Source of the DNA: Flavobacteriales bacterium UBA2426
GTDB taxonomy: Bacteria > Bacteroidota > Bacteroidia > Flavobacteriales_F > PHOS-HE28
Assembly (NCBI GenBank): GCA_002342985.1
Contig: DDRC01000130.1
Span: 4,139-50,897, forward strand
Direction of reading: 5' to 3'
Length of the DNA stretch: 46,759 nt
The position numbers and the translations under genes are program-made. The notes beneath the pieces were generated by a model. It did not search any database. It was given only the letters and a program-made list of their open reading frames with translations, and was not told where the DNA came from. Each line of letters opens with the position of its first letter. Positions within the stretch are counted from its first letter, which is position 1. Positions 35,466 to 43,981 of the stretch are shown in pieces.

Positions 35466-36917
35466 CTACCGGGGCATGAGGAAGAACTCGTTCGCGCGCT
35501 CCCCGCTCTGCGTGTCCACCTTGGCGGGATCCACGTTCGGCATGGCCACGTTGCGCGAATGCAGGATCTGGTTCCACCGCGGATTCTGCACCTCCCCGGG
35601 CACCTCGCTGTGGAGCAGCACCATGCACTGGCTGATGAGGTCGGGCTGGTAGAAGACGAAGCGCCGGTTGGTGAACCGCCCGGCGCGGTAGTAGTGCCAG
35701 ATGGTATAGGGGTACGAGTCCATCTCGTTCATCCGGTCCATCATCGTGTTGGGCGGGCCGTATTTCAGGTACACCATGCCGCGGTCCGTCTGGTAGCCTT
35801 TGAGCACCCGGCAACCGAACTGCTTGTTCACCTTGATGACCTCGTCGCGGTAGGCTCGCCAGGCCGCCTCGGGGTCAGCGGGACCGCGGTTGAGCCAGAA
35901 GCTGTAGAAGAACCTCCGCATCAGATCCAGGTCGCGGTCCTTCCATCGGTCATCGATGATCTTCTGCTCCAGGGGGTCGGCGATGGGCCTCATGCTGCGG
36001 ATGTGCTCCGCCAGTGAGTCCCGGTCCGCCATGGCCCCGGCGAAGGTGTTGGTGAGGTCGAGGCTGGCCATGGCGTCGAGATCGTAGTTGACGCGCACGG
36101 GATTGTTCCGCTGGAAGAAGACCTCGCGGCGGGCCTGGAGCGACCCTGCGCGGTCACGCACCTCGATCACCGCCAGGTAGTTGCCGGAGGGCAGCTGGTC
36201 GATCGGCATCTCCGCCATGATTGGCACCACCGCGCCGCCCTTGGCGCGAATGCTTCGTTTGAAAGCACCGGCGACCGTTCGCTTCTCGAAGTCCTCCAGT
36301 TGGTAGGTCAGCAGGAACAGGCTGTCCTGCCCGAAGGCGGCATCGGTGCCGTACACCTCCGCGTAGAACGCCAGTTGGGCGACCGAGGAGGGCAGGTAGT
36401 CGCTGAGCAAGGGCACCGCCCTGTAGCCCGATGGGGTGGGGCGGTCTGCCGTGGCCGGATCGAAGCGCTCCGCAAGCAGTATGTCGGAAACTGAAATGCC
36501 TTGCGGCAGTGCCCCGACGGCCAGCGGGGAACGGTATCTGGTGATGGTGGTGTCCGAACTGTTCAGGTCGCGGAGTTCCACCAGCAGGTCGTAGGCGCCG
36601 GGAGCCAGCTTGAATACCTCTTGGTGGAGCAGGTCCTGCTGCAGGGAGTCCAACCGCTCCGGACCCAGCACCTCCGTCTTGGCGAAGGCCTTGATGGCTC
36701 CGTCCTGCTCGATGATTGTGAGTGCCTCAACACGGGCCTGCATGAATCCGGCCGTGTTCGGCAAGGTGGTCATGGTTCCGCCGATCATGGCCATGTTCAC
36801 CTCCACGCGCGGACCCAGGCCAGGGGCATGGAACACCTTGGCTTCCACCACCACCTCCACGGCGGCCATTGAGGATGCGGAAGCGAGGAGGAGGGAAAGG
36901 ACAGCAAAGTGCCTCAT
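35466..36917 (-). CDS. GWxTD domain-containing exported protein
   Basis: A 483-aa protein with a signal peptide (MRHFAVLSLLLASASSMA) and a C-terminal GWxTD domain of unknown function (about 320-440: RRFFYSFWLNRGPADPEAAWRAY, RVLKGYQTDRGMVYLKYGPPN), which occurs in Bacteroidota and Acidobacteriota. The preceding ~300 residues are beta-rich (VEVVVEAKVFHAPGLGPRVEVNMA) with several fibronectin/Ig-like folds. The exact -7 box at 36,925 fixes the start. It precedes the glycosyltransferase gene by 38 nt on the same strand and may be co-transcribed with it. Confidence 0.88.
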   Translation of the reverse strand: MRHFAVLSLLLASASSMAAVEVVVEAKVFHAPGLGPRVEVNMAMIGGTMTTLPNTAGFMQARVEALTIIEQDGAIKAFAKTEVLGPERLDSLQQDLLHQEVFKLAPGAYDLLVELRDLNSSDTTITRYRSPLAVGALPQGISVSDILLAERFDPATADRPTPSGYRAVPLLSDYLPSSVAQLAFYAEVYGTDAAFGQDSLFLLTYQLEDFEKRTVAGAFKRSIRAKGGAVVPIMAEMPIDQLPSGNYLAVIEVRDRAGSLQARREVFFQRNNPVRVNYDLDAMASLDLTNTFAGAMADRDSLAEHIRSMRPIADPLEQKIIDDRWKDRDLDLMRRFFYSFWLNRGPADPEAAWRAYRDEVIKVNKQFGCRVLKGYQTDRGMVYLKYGPPNTMMDRMNEMDSYPYTIWHYYRAGRFTNRRFVFYQPDLISQCMVLLHSEVPGEVQNPRWNQILHSRNVAMPNVDPAKVDTQSGERANEFFLMPR

Positions 36918-36924
36918 CGTGCCT

Positions 36925-36932
36925 CAAAGCTA
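36925..36932 (-). promoter_or_regulatory. Bacteroidota -7 box for the GWxTD gene
   Basis: TAGCTTTG on the minus strand is an exact TAnnTTTG match 7 nt upstream of the start at 36,917. A very short leader is implied. Confidence 0.6.
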
Positions 36933-37031
36933 AGGCCGTGAGGCACCTTCCGGCTGCCGGAGCTTTGGCGCAATAAGCCTTTCCTGAAGGCTCCGACCAC
37001 CGGTATGCAATGCACGCTGGGCGCCACCGCC

Positions 37032-37039
37032 TACTTTCG
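37032..37039 (+). promoter_or_regulatory. Probable -7 box for tRNA-Ser
   Basis: TACTTTCG, one mismatch from TAnnTTTG, ends 7 nt before the tRNA 5' end, the spacing expected if transcription starts at or near the mature end. Confidence 0.5.
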
Positions 37040-37046
37040 CCGGCCC

Positions 37047-37133
37047 GGAGAGGTGGCAGAGCGGTTGAATGCGGCGGTCTTGAAAACCGCTTTACCCGCA
37101 AGGGTAACGGGGGTTCGAATCCCTCCCTCTCCG
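37047..37133 (+). tRNA. tRNA-Ser (anticodon UGA)
   Basis: 87 nt, with the long variable arm of class II tRNAs. Acceptor stem GGAGAGG/CCTCTCC, anticodon stem GCGGT/ACCGC around loop CTTGAAA (TGA at 37,081-37,083), variable arm TACCCGC-AA-GGGTA-like, T-loop GGTTCGAATCC. The 3' CCA is not encoded and must be added. It reads UCA-type serine codons. No att-like duplication of its 3' end is seen in the window. Confidence 0.97.
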
Positions 37134-37137
37134 CCGA

Positions 37138-37167
37138 CCACGGAGCCGCCCGAAGGCGGCTCCGTGG
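37138..37167 (+). terminator. Perfect hairpin after tRNA-Ser
   Basis: CCACGGAGCCGCC-CGAA-GGCGGCTCCGTGG: 13 bp with a 4-nt loop, starting 5 nt after the tRNA. It has no U-run, as is common for Bacteroidota 3'-end hairpins. Confidence 0.7.
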
Positions 37168-37265
37168 CGCATGGTGCCACCGGCAGGCCGTTCCGCCGTG
37201 AGGCTCGCTTAGGGTGGATCCAGAAGCATCAGCGCGCCACCGCGCCATCGGCGATCTTTGGCCGC

Positions 37266-38036
37266 ATGGTCACCATCGAATTCCTCGGCACAGGCACTAG
37301 TCAGGGCGTTCCCGTGGTGGGCTGCCGCTGCTCCGTATGCCAGAGCGGTGACCAGCGCGATGCCCGGTTGCGCACCTCGGCGCTCATCCGCACTGGAAGC
37401 AGCGCGCTGCTCATCGATGCGGGTCCGGACCTGCGCCAGCAGCTCCTACGCGCCGGCGTGGACCATCTCGATGCCATCCTGCTCACGCACGAGCACATGG
37501 ATCATGTGAGCGGGATAGATGATGTGCGCGCCCTCAACTACCGCATGCGCAGCCCCATGCCCATCCATGGCGCACCGGCGACGCTGCGTGCCGTGGAGCG
37601 CATCTACGCTTACGCCTTCGCGAAGGACCGCTACCCCGGCGTACCGGAGCTCCACCTGGTGCCCATTGAGCAGCGACGCTTCCAGGCCGGGGGCATCCCG
37701 GTAGAATGCATCCACGTGATGCACCAGCGCATGCCAGTGCTCGGCTTCCGCCTTGGAGGGCTGGCCTATATCACCGATGCCAAGACGGTGGAGCCCGAGG
37801 AGGTGCGGCGTCTGCAGGGCATTGACCTGCTCGTGCTCAATGCGCTGCGGATCGAGGAGCACCCCTCGCACCTCAATCTGCGTGAGGCGCTGGAACTGGT
37901 GGACCGCATCGGTCCGCGGCAGGCGTATTTCACCCACATCAGCCACTTGCTCGGTGCGCATGCGGAGGTCTCACGTCAGTTGCCGGATGGGGTATCGCTC
38001 GCCTATGATGGCCTGCGGCTGGAAGTGATCGGGTGA
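37266..38036 (+). CDS. MBL-fold metal-dependent hydrolase (PhnP-like)
   Basis: A 256-aa metallo-beta-lactamase-fold phosphodiesterase of the PhnP/RNase Z-like group. Signature: VTIEFLGTGTSQGVPVVGCRCSVC (a Cys-rich N-terminal loop as in PhnP), LLTHEHMDHVSG (His75, His77, Asp79, His80), LAYITDAK, and FTHISHLLG. Substrate unknown; PhnP relatives act on cyclic nucleotides or phosphonate intermediates, but no phn gene is near. The start ATG 37,266 follows GATCTTTG, close to the -7 box. It converges directly with the LamG gene: stops abut at 38,036/38,037. Confidence 0.9.
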   Translation: MVTIEFLGTGTSQGVPVVGCRCSVCQSGDQRDARLRTSALIRTGSSALLIDAGPDLRQQLLRAGVDHLDAILLTHEHMDHVSGIDDVRALNYRMRSPMPIHGAPATLRAVERIYAYAFAKDRYPGVPELHLVPIEQRRFQAGGIPVECIHVMHQRMPVLGFRLGGLAYITDAKTVEPEEVRRLQGIDLLVLNALRIEEHPSHLNLREALELVDRIGPRQAYFTHISHLLGAHAEVSRQLPDGVSLAYDGLRLEVIG

Positions 38037-38957
38037 TCACGGCCTTGCCAGGCGAAGCACGTGGCGGCCACCGTCGCCTTCCAGGCAGACCAGGTAGTGC
38101 CCAGCGGGAAGGAAGGCAAGATCGACGGTGGCCGGCGCACGTACGGGTCTCGATGCCAGCTCACGCCCCAGCGGATCCATCACACGCACGCGCCGGCAGC
38201 CGGACGGCGCGTTCACCGCATCGCCTAGCAGGAGTGGGAGGCCGTGGTCGTCAGGTGGCAGTCCGGTGGTCATGCTCGCGAACAACAGTTCGATGATTTC
38301 CGGTTCGGTGAGCGGGCGGTCATGGATGCGCACATCGTCGATCCATCCCGAGAAGGCCTGTGCTCCGGTGCTCAGGGCGCCTAGGGAGGCCGGTGATTGC
38401 GGATGCAGCCCCAAGGTGCCGGGGGCGGCCATCGAGCCCATGAGGGCACCATTCAGGTACAGGCGCATCTCGGCCCCATCATGCACCGCCACCAGATGGT
38501 ACCAGAGCGCGCCGAAAAGCGAGGAGGGAGGGGTGGTGAGCTCACGGCTCGCCCCGCCTGCGCGGAGCCTGAATCGCAGGGCCGTACCGTTCACGAAGGC
38601 GATGGACCACACATGGTCGCTTATTGCAGGCCCCGTTGCCTTGGCGATGAGTACCCGCTCCATGCCGGTAACTAAATCGGCCTTCGCCCATAGCGATACC
38701 GTCAGCCCTCCCGAGCCGCTGGTTATGTCGCACGGACCGAGCACGATGCGGTCGTCGACTCCATCGAACCGCGCGGCGCCTTGATGATGGCCGCTTTCCG
38801 GCGCCCAAGCCGTGCCACCGGCCAGCACCCCAGCGGGTCCGCCCCAGCAGGCGGCCAGGGAGCCCGCGCTCTCATCCAAGGGCCAATGCAGTACCGGCGG
38901 CTGGGCCGAGGCAGTGCAGCAGGCCAGGAGCACGGTGGCTTGGAGCGATCTTGTCAT
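38037..38957 (-). CDS. LamG-domain T9SS-exported protein
   Basis: A 306-aa secreted protein. Signal peptide (MTRSLQATVLLACCTASAQ); a concanavalin-A-like LamG3 domain (about 25-220) with WPLDESAGS, ARFDGVDDRIVLG, LTVSLWAKAD, WYHLVAVHDGAEMRLYLNGAL and FSGWIDDVRIHDRPLTEPEI; and a C-terminal ~60-residue tail (CRRVRVMDPLGRELASRPV ... LPAGHYLVCLEG) that is T9SS sorting-like. LamG domains bind glycans or proteins; here a surface-binding role is inferred. No promoter box was found in the 111 nt between it and the GCS2-like gene. Confidence 0.83.
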   Translation of the reverse strand: MTRSLQATVLLACCTASAQPPVLHWPLDESAGSLAACWGGPAGVLAGGTAWAPESGHHQGAARFDGVDDRIVLGPCDITSGSGGLTVSLWAKADLVTGMERVLIAKATGPAISDHVWSIAFVNGTALRFRLRAGGASRELTTPPSSLFGALWYHLVAVHDGAEMRLYLNGALMGSMAAPGTLGLHPQSPASLGALSTGAQAFSGWIDDVRIHDRPLTEPEIIELLFASMTTGLPPDDHGLPLLLGDAVNAPSGCRRVRVMDPLGRELASRPVRAPATVDLAFLPAGHYLVCLEGDGGRHVLRLARP

Positions 38958-39068
38958 GGCTGCGCTATGGGCTTCGCAACGCGGCCGCAGCGCAGGGGTT
39001 CGTCCATTTCGATGGATACCGTCTCCGCCATCGACGGCGCCCCGATTCGCCTCGGCGGGTGGCGTGCC

Positions 39069-40241
39069 CTAGCGGAAAGGTCCGTCCGTGCGGCAGGCCG
39101 CCAAGGCTGCAAAGGCCTCCCGCAGGCGCTGGGCGCCGGGGTCGTGGCCCAAGCGCACCGACAGGCGCTCAGCCAGGCAGCCCTGTTCGATGATGAGGCT
39201 GATGTGGACGCGCGCGTTCTCGCTCAGCTCGCCATAGAGCTCAACGAACAGGTGCTGCAGCAGGCGGTCCGCGGTGGCCTCCTCCTGCTTCATGAGCCCG
39301 AACATCAGCAGATAATCGCGATTGGTGACGATGGCATGGGTGCCGTCGTGGATGGTGGTGAGCAGGATGGCGGCTAGGTCATCCGTGCCCCATGCCCGCT
39401 GCAGGTAGGTGCTCACCCACCTGCCGCCCACCAAGGCCTTGAGGATGGCGATGATGAACTCGAGCACGGCCATATCGGCAGCGGAATTCTCCTGCGCATC
39501 GATGGCGTGGATGGACAGGATGCCCTGCTCGAAGTGCGCCGTGGCCGCGCGGAGGTTCAGCATTTGCGGATCCGGGGGCTCGGCGCGGCCCGCGGCCGCT
39601 GCGGAACGGGCGATGGGCCCTAGGATGGCGCGATCGTGCTCGGCCTGGTCGAAGACCGCCTCCGGAATGAAGCCCCCCACCCGCTCGGGGAAGCGGTCAT
39701 ACAGGTCGAGGCATGCCCTGAGGCGGTTGCTCAGGATGCCGGTGACGCGTCCCTCGCGCATCGGTGTGGCGGCGGCAATGGCCGGAATCAGTGGCAGCAC
39801 GAGCCGCACCGCCGCGTGAAGACGGCCGAAGTCCTCGGCCCGGTCGAAGTGCAGGTCGAGCCGGAGCGCGCGCTGCAGGCAGCCTGGGATAGGCTCGGAC
39901 GCGCCCCAGGGCGCCACGGGTGAGCCGCTGGGCAGCAGCAGCGCGCCGTGGCGCTCCACGGCAGGTGTCAGCGCAGACTGCAGCGCCTGCACCTTGCGGA
40001 CCCAGTTGGCCGGTCGCCGTGCAGGCCGGCTGCTGCGGATGATGATGGATGCCGTATCGCAGCCTTCGGCCAGGGTAAGGTCTTGGCGCTCAGGATGGGT
40101 GCGCGAGGTGGCCGGCAGCGGGGTGGCAGCCAGGTCGCCGCCTGCTGCAAGGGGTTCCAGCGTGGCCGGATGCACCGCCGTGCAAGGGGCCGCGAAGCCG
40201 AAGGCATCGAGCAGAGGAGGACGTCGCTTGCGCTCGGCCAT
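39069..40241 (-). CDS. Degenerate GCS2 (glutamate-cysteine ligase family 2) protein
   Basis: A 390-aa protein clearly of the GCS2 fold: EDFGRLHAAVRLVLPLIPAI, MREGRVTGILSNRLRACLDLY and IDAQENSAADMAV match the family's central and C-terminal motifs. True GCS2 enzymes ligate an amino acid to a carboxylate using ATP and Mg2+. Here the N-terminal acidic motif (a GVELEY type) is replaced by FGFAAPCT, and EIR is replaced by SIH in GILSIHAIDAQE, so metal and substrate sites look damaged. It may be inactive or a divergent ligase. The start at 40,241 gives MAERKRRPPLLDAFGF; the longer reading from 40,433 crosses the start of the opposite gene. No gshB-like partner is nearby. Confidence 0.72.
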   Translation of the reverse strand: MAERKRRPPLLDAFGFAAPCTAVHPATLEPLAAGGDLAATPLPATSRTHPERQDLTLAEGCDTASIIIRSSRPARRPANWVRKVQALQSALTPAVERHGALLLPSGSPVAPWGASEPIPGCLQRALRLDLHFDRAEDFGRLHAAVRLVLPLIPAIAAATPMREGRVTGILSNRLRACLDLYDRFPERVGGFIPEAVFDQAEHDRAILGPIARSAAAAGRAEPPDPQMLNLRAATAHFEQGILSIHAIDAQENSAADMAVLEFIIAILKALVGGRWVSTYLQRAWGTDDLAAILLTTIHDGTHAIVTNRDYLLMFGLMKQEEATADRLLQHLFVELYGELSENARVHISLIIEQGCLAERLSVRLGHDPGAQRLREAFAALAACRTDGPFR

Positions 40242-40344
40242 GGCAGGCCAAAGGTCGCATTCCCCTTCGAACGCTCCATGGCATTGCCTGCAGGCCTTTG
40301 ATGTCCCGGCTATCTTCGCCAGCCTTGAACCAAACCCCTCGTTC

Positions 40345-42390
40345 ATGAAGCGTTCCCGAACGTTCCTGTTTCTCCTTCCGGCCGTCGCGCTCCTGCATGC
40401 CTGCGGACAGCCGGAAAAGCCCTCCCGGATCAACTCCGAGACCGTCTCCCCCTCAGACTCCGGCTTTTACGAGGCCGACGAGTTCGCCGACATCCGGGTG
40501 CTGCGCTACCAGATTCCCGGTTGGGACCAGCTCACGCTCCAGCAGAAGCAGCTGTGCTACTACCTGAACATGGCCGGCCTTGCGGGCCGCGACATCATGT
40601 GGGACCAGAACTACCGCTATAATCTGCGCATCCGTCGGGCCATCGAAGCGGTGCTGCTCAATTACAATGGCGAGCGCTCGGGTACGGAGTGGGAGGCCTT
40701 CGAGACCTATGCGAAGCAGGTGTTCTTCAGCAACGGCATCCACCACCACTACAGCAATGACAAGCATGAGCCGGCCTTCTCCCGCACCTGGTTCGAGCAG
40801 GCCTTGGCCGAGAGCGGCGTCAAGCTGGCGCCCGAGGCGATGGAGGCCATCTTCAATCCGGAGGTCGATGCCAAGAAGGTGAGCCTCGATGCCTCCAAGG
40901 ACCTGGTGCTCGCCAGCGCGGTCAATTTCTATGGCGAGGACGTCAGCCAAGGGGAGGTGGAGCAGTACTATGCGGCGAAGGAGGCCATCGGGACCGACGA
41001 GCCCCTGAGCTACGGACTCAACAGCAAACTGGTGCGCAACGCCAGCGGCCAGCTGGAAGAGCGTACCTACAGGGTCGGTGGGCTCTACGGCCCTGCGCTG
41101 GAGGAAAGCGTGAAGTGGTTGGAGAAGGCCATGGGCGTAGCGGAGAACGAGGCCCAGCGCAAGGCCCTGGGGCTCCTCATCGAGTACTACCGCACCGGCG
41201 ACCTGAAGGTGTGGGACGATTTCAATGTGGCCTGGGTGAAGGACGTGGAGAGCACGGTGGACTACATCCTCGGTTTCGTGGAGGTGTACAACGATCCCAT
41301 GGGCAAGCGCGGCAGCTACGAGGCCATCGTGGAGGTGAACGATCCGGTGGCCACCAAGAACATGGAGGTGATCATGCGGAACGCCCAGTGGTTCGAGGAC
41401 AACAGCCCGCTGCTGCCCCAGCATAAGAAGAAGGATGTGGTGGGCATCACCTACCGCTTCATCAATACCGTGGGCGAGGCCGGCGATGCCTCACCCAGCA
41501 CCCCCATCGGGGTGAACCTGCCCAATGCCAACTGGATCCGCGCCAAGCACGGCAGCAAGAGCGTGAGCCTGGGGAACATCAGCGACGCCTATGACAAGAG
41601 CAGCGGCAGCAGCACGCTTGAGGTGTTCTGCCACGACGCGAAGGAGATCGAGCTGGCCAAGGCGCACGGCGCGCTGGCCGGCAAGCTGCACACCGCGCTG
41701 CACGAGGTGGTGGGTCATGCCAGCGGCCAGCTGGAGCCCGGCGTTGGCGAGACCGATGCCACGCTGAAGAGCTACGCCAGCACCCTGGAGGAGGGCCGCG
41801 CCGATCTCGTGGCCCTCTATTTCGTGATGGACCCCAAGCTCGTTGAGCTGGGCGTGATGCCGAGCCTGGAGGTGGGCATGGCCGAGTACGACAGCTATAT
41901 CCGCAACGGCCTGCTGGTGCAGCTGCGCCGCATCAAGCCGGGCAAGGACATCGAGGAGGCGCACATGCGAAACCGTATGTGGGTGAGCGCATGGGCCTAC
42001 GAGCGCGGCAAGGCCGACAGCGTGATCGTGAAGGTGGTGCGCGATGGCGACACCTACTACGATATCCGCGACTACGACAAGCTGCGCAATATTTTCGGCG
42101 AGCTGCTGCGGGAGGTGCAGCGCATCAAGAGCCAGGGCGACTACAAGGCCTGCCAAGCTCTGGTGGAGACCTACGGCGTGAAGGTGGACCCCGCCATACA
42201 CGCCGAGGTGCTGCGCCGCGCCGAGCAGATCAGGACCAAGCCCTATGCGGGCTTCATCCAGCCCGAGATGGAGGCCGTCACCGGCGCGGACGGCAGCATC
42301 ACGGATGTGAAGGTGACCTATCCGAAGGACTTCCTCGGGCAGATGTTGCGCTATGCCGAGCGCCACAGCTTCTTGCCGGACGAGAACTGA
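40345..42390 (+). CDS. Dipeptidyl peptidase III (M49) lipoprotein
   Basis: A 681-aa zinc exopeptidase that removes dipeptides from the N-terminus of short peptides. The zinc site is HEVVGH (His453, Glu454, His458) with the third ligand Glu483 in LEEGRADLVALYF; the 25-residue gap between these motifs matches bacterial (Bacteroides) DPP III, not the longer eukaryotic spacing. The signal sequence ends in a lipobox (ALLHACGQ), so it is lipid-anchored, facing periplasm or outside. The ATG 40,345 follows TATCTTCG at 40,313, one mismatch from the -7 box. Confidence 0.93.
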   Translation: MKRSRTFLFLLPAVALLHACGQPEKPSRINSETVSPSDSGFYEADEFADIRVLRYQIPGWDQLTLQQKQLCYYLNMAGLAGRDIMWDQNYRYNLRIRRAIEAVLLNYNGERSGTEWEAFETYAKQVFFSNGIHHHYSNDKHEPAFSRTWFEQALAESGVKLAPEAMEAIFNPEVDAKKVSLDASKDLVLASAVNFYGEDVSQGEVEQYYAAKEAIGTDEPLSYGLNSKLVRNASGQLEERTYRVGGLYGPALEESVKWLEKAMGVAENEAQRKALGLLIEYYRTGDLKVWDDFNVAWVKDVESTVDYILGFVEVYNDPMGKRGSYEAIVEVNDPVATKNMEVIMRNAQWFEDNSPLLPQHKKKDVVGITYRFINTVGEAGDASPSTPIGVNLPNANWIRAKHGSKSVSLGNISDAYDKSSGSSTLEVFCHDAKEIELAKAHGALAGKLHTALHEVVGHASGQLEPGVGETDATLKSYASTLEEGRADLVALYFVMDPKLVELGVMPSLEVGMAEYDSYIRNGLLVQLRRIKPGKDIEEAHMRNRMWVSAWAYERGKADSVIVKVVRDGDTYYDIRDYDKLRNIFGELLREVQRIKSQGDYKACQALVETYGVKVDPAIHAEVLRRAEQIRTKPYAGFIQPEMEAVTGADGSITDVKVTYPKDFLGQMLRYAERHSFLPDEN

Positions 42391-42407
42391 GGCTTGGGGT
42401 ACGAGAT

Positions 42408-42437
42408 GCGAAGGGCGGCCTTTTGGCCGCCCTTCGC
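42408..42437. terminator. Bidirectional hairpin between DPP III and SPFH genes
   Basis: GCGAAGGGCGGCC-TTTT-GGCCGCCCTTCGC, 13 perfect base pairs, sits between the converging stops at 42,390 and 42,458. It could end transcripts from both sides. Confidence 0.7.
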
Positions 42438-42457
42438 GCTTGATGCAGGAGGAGGGG

Positions 42458-43384
42458 TCACCCTTTCCGGTTCATGTCCAGCATTTCCTTGATGCCGCCC
42501 ACGCTGCTGAGCACGCCGCTGGCCTCGTAAGGGATGTAGACGACCTTGTTGCCCTGGCCGCTTGTCATCTCCTTCAGCGTTTCCAGGTACTTCATGGCAA
42601 TGAGGTAGTTGGTGGGGTCGCCCTTGCCGCCGGCCACGGCCTCGGCCACCAGCCGGATGGCCTCGGCTTCGCCCTGCGCGCGGCGGATCCGGGCCTGCGC
42701 ATCGCCTTCGGCCTCCAGGATCTGGCTCTGCTTCTGTCCCTCGGCCTGTGTGATCTGGCTCTGCTGGATGCCCTCTGCCTGAAGCACGGCGGCGCGCTTG
42801 CTGCCCTCGGCATCGATGATCTGCGCGCGCCGGTCGCGCTCGGCGCGCATCTGCTTTTCCATGGCGGCGAGCACGTCGCGCGGCGGGTTGATCGACTTGA
42901 TCTCGTAGCGGAGCACCTTCACGCCCCAAGGATCCGAGGCCTTGTCGATCGCGGCCACGACGAGGGCGTTCACGTTCTCGCGCTCCTCGAAGGAGCGGTC
43001 GAGCGCGATCTTGCCGATCTCGGAACGGATCGTCGTCTGCGCGAGCTGCGTGATCGCCATGAAGTAGTCCGACACGCCGTAGGAGGCGCGCTGGGCGTCC
43101 ATGATCCGGAAGAAGAGGATGCCGTCCACGTTGACCTGCACGTTGTCGTTCGTGATGCAGACCTGCTCGGGGATATCGATGACGATTTCCTTCATCGAGT
43201 GGCGGTAGGCGATGCGATCGACGAAGGGGATGACGAAGTGCAGGCCGGCCGAGAGCGTGCCGTGGTAACGCCCCAGCCGTTCGACGACGTAGACGCGTTG
43301 TTGCGGGACGATCTGGATCGTCTTCGACGCGAAGATGACCGCGAAGCCGATGAGCGCGAGGGTGAAGAGAAAACCGATTTCCAT
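42458..43384 (-). CDS. SPFH/band-7 (paraslipin-type) membrane protein, apparently a chimera
   Basis: A 308-aa reading frame with an N-terminal membrane helix (residues 3-20), a band-7 domain (about 21-165) and a Gln/Glu-rich coiled coil (EGIQQSQITQAEGQKQSQIL) to 260. Such proteins scaffold membrane microdomains with an NfeD partner, encoded next door. An AAGGAGGT site 4 nt from the ATG (43,384) is a strong Shine-Dalgarno. Codon use splits: all 9 serines N-terminal of the INPP motif are TCG/TCC, all 7 after it are AGC. The frame is therefore probably two genomes joined between 42,803 and 42,893, inside the conserved AMEKQMRAERDRRAQ region. The product as written may not exist in any cell. Confidence 0.85.
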   Translation of the reverse strand: MEIGFLFTLALIGFAVIFASKTIQIVPQQRVYVVERLGRYHGTLSAGLHFVIPFVDRIAYRHSMKEIVIDIPEQVCITNDNVQVNVDGILFFRIMDAQRASYGVSDYFMAITQLAQTTIRSEIGKIALDRSFEERENVNALVVAAIDKASDPWGVKVLRYEIKSINPPRDVLAAMEKQMRAERDRRAQIIDAEGSKRAAVLQAEGIQQSQITQAEGQKQSQILEAEGDAQARIRRAQGEAEAIRLVAEAVAGGKGDPTNYLIAMKYLETLKEMTSGQGNKVVYIPYEASGVLSSVGGIKEMLDMNRKG

Positions 43385-43410
43385 GGGGACCTCCTTGGGA
43401 AGTTCTTCGT

Positions 43411-43860
43411 TCAGGGGAGCTTCGGGTTATCGACCATGTCGACGTGCAACTTGACGCCTTCGACGCCCACGATGCGGGCTCGGCCCGCCGGCAGGACGTG
43501 GCGGCCGACGTTCAACGCGGAAAATTCGGTGCCTTGGTATTCCACGCGGAGCTCTTGGCCCGGCGCCAACTCGGACGGCAGCGTGACGACGCGGCCTTCG
43601 TCGCGGGCTTCGAAGGACTCCGACTTCTGGCGGAAAGCGTCCACGAAGCGGCGGCGGAGCAACGTCATCGACGCCACGCTCAGGACGCCGAAGGCGCCCC
43701 ACACGAAAAACGGCGAGGCATCGGGCATCACGAAGCGGATCGCGGCCGCGCAGATCGCGCCGAAGGCGAAGAATACGATGACGAAGGCGCCCGTGACGAG
43801 CTCGACGGCCGCGAGCGCGAGCGCGAGTCCTAACCAAAGCAGCGGCGTCATGAAATCCAT
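43411..43860 (-). CDS. NfeD-family membrane protein
   Basis: A 149-aa protein with two or three N-terminal membrane segments (LLWLGLALALAAVELVTGAFVIVFFAFGAI, FFVWGAFGVLSVASMTLL) and a C-terminal NfeD OB-fold-like domain (about 85-149: GRVVTLPSELAPGQELRVEYQGTEF, ARIVGVEGVKLHVDMV). NfeD partners with SPFH proteins at the membrane. It is upstream of the SPFH frame by 26 nt. Two ATGs (43,860 and 43,851) follow a GGAGGT; spacing is 3 or 12 nt, so the start is uncertain. Ser codons here are not AGC-biased, unlike the left side of the window. Confidence 0.87.
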   Translation of the reverse strand: MDFMTPLLWLGLALALAAVELVTGAFVIVFFAFGAICAAAIRFVMPDASPFFVWGAFGVLSVASMTLLRRRFVDAFRQKSESFEARDEGRVVTLPSELAPGQELRVEYQGTEFSALNVGRHVLPAGRARIVGVEGVKLHVDMVDNPKLP

Positions 43861-43981
43861 CGTACCTCCGATCGGCGTTTACCATACGAACCAATGCCGA
43901 GGGGAGCAAGCCATCGCCGCGAAGCGCACGAAGATAATGTCGGAGCGAGCGGCAAAGGCGCGCAAAAGCGCGGGCCGCGAG

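Noticed and set aside
37047..37133. tRNA-Ser as an integration hotspot
   Set aside because: No duplicated 3' end of the tRNA and no integrase-linked cargo are visible on either side.
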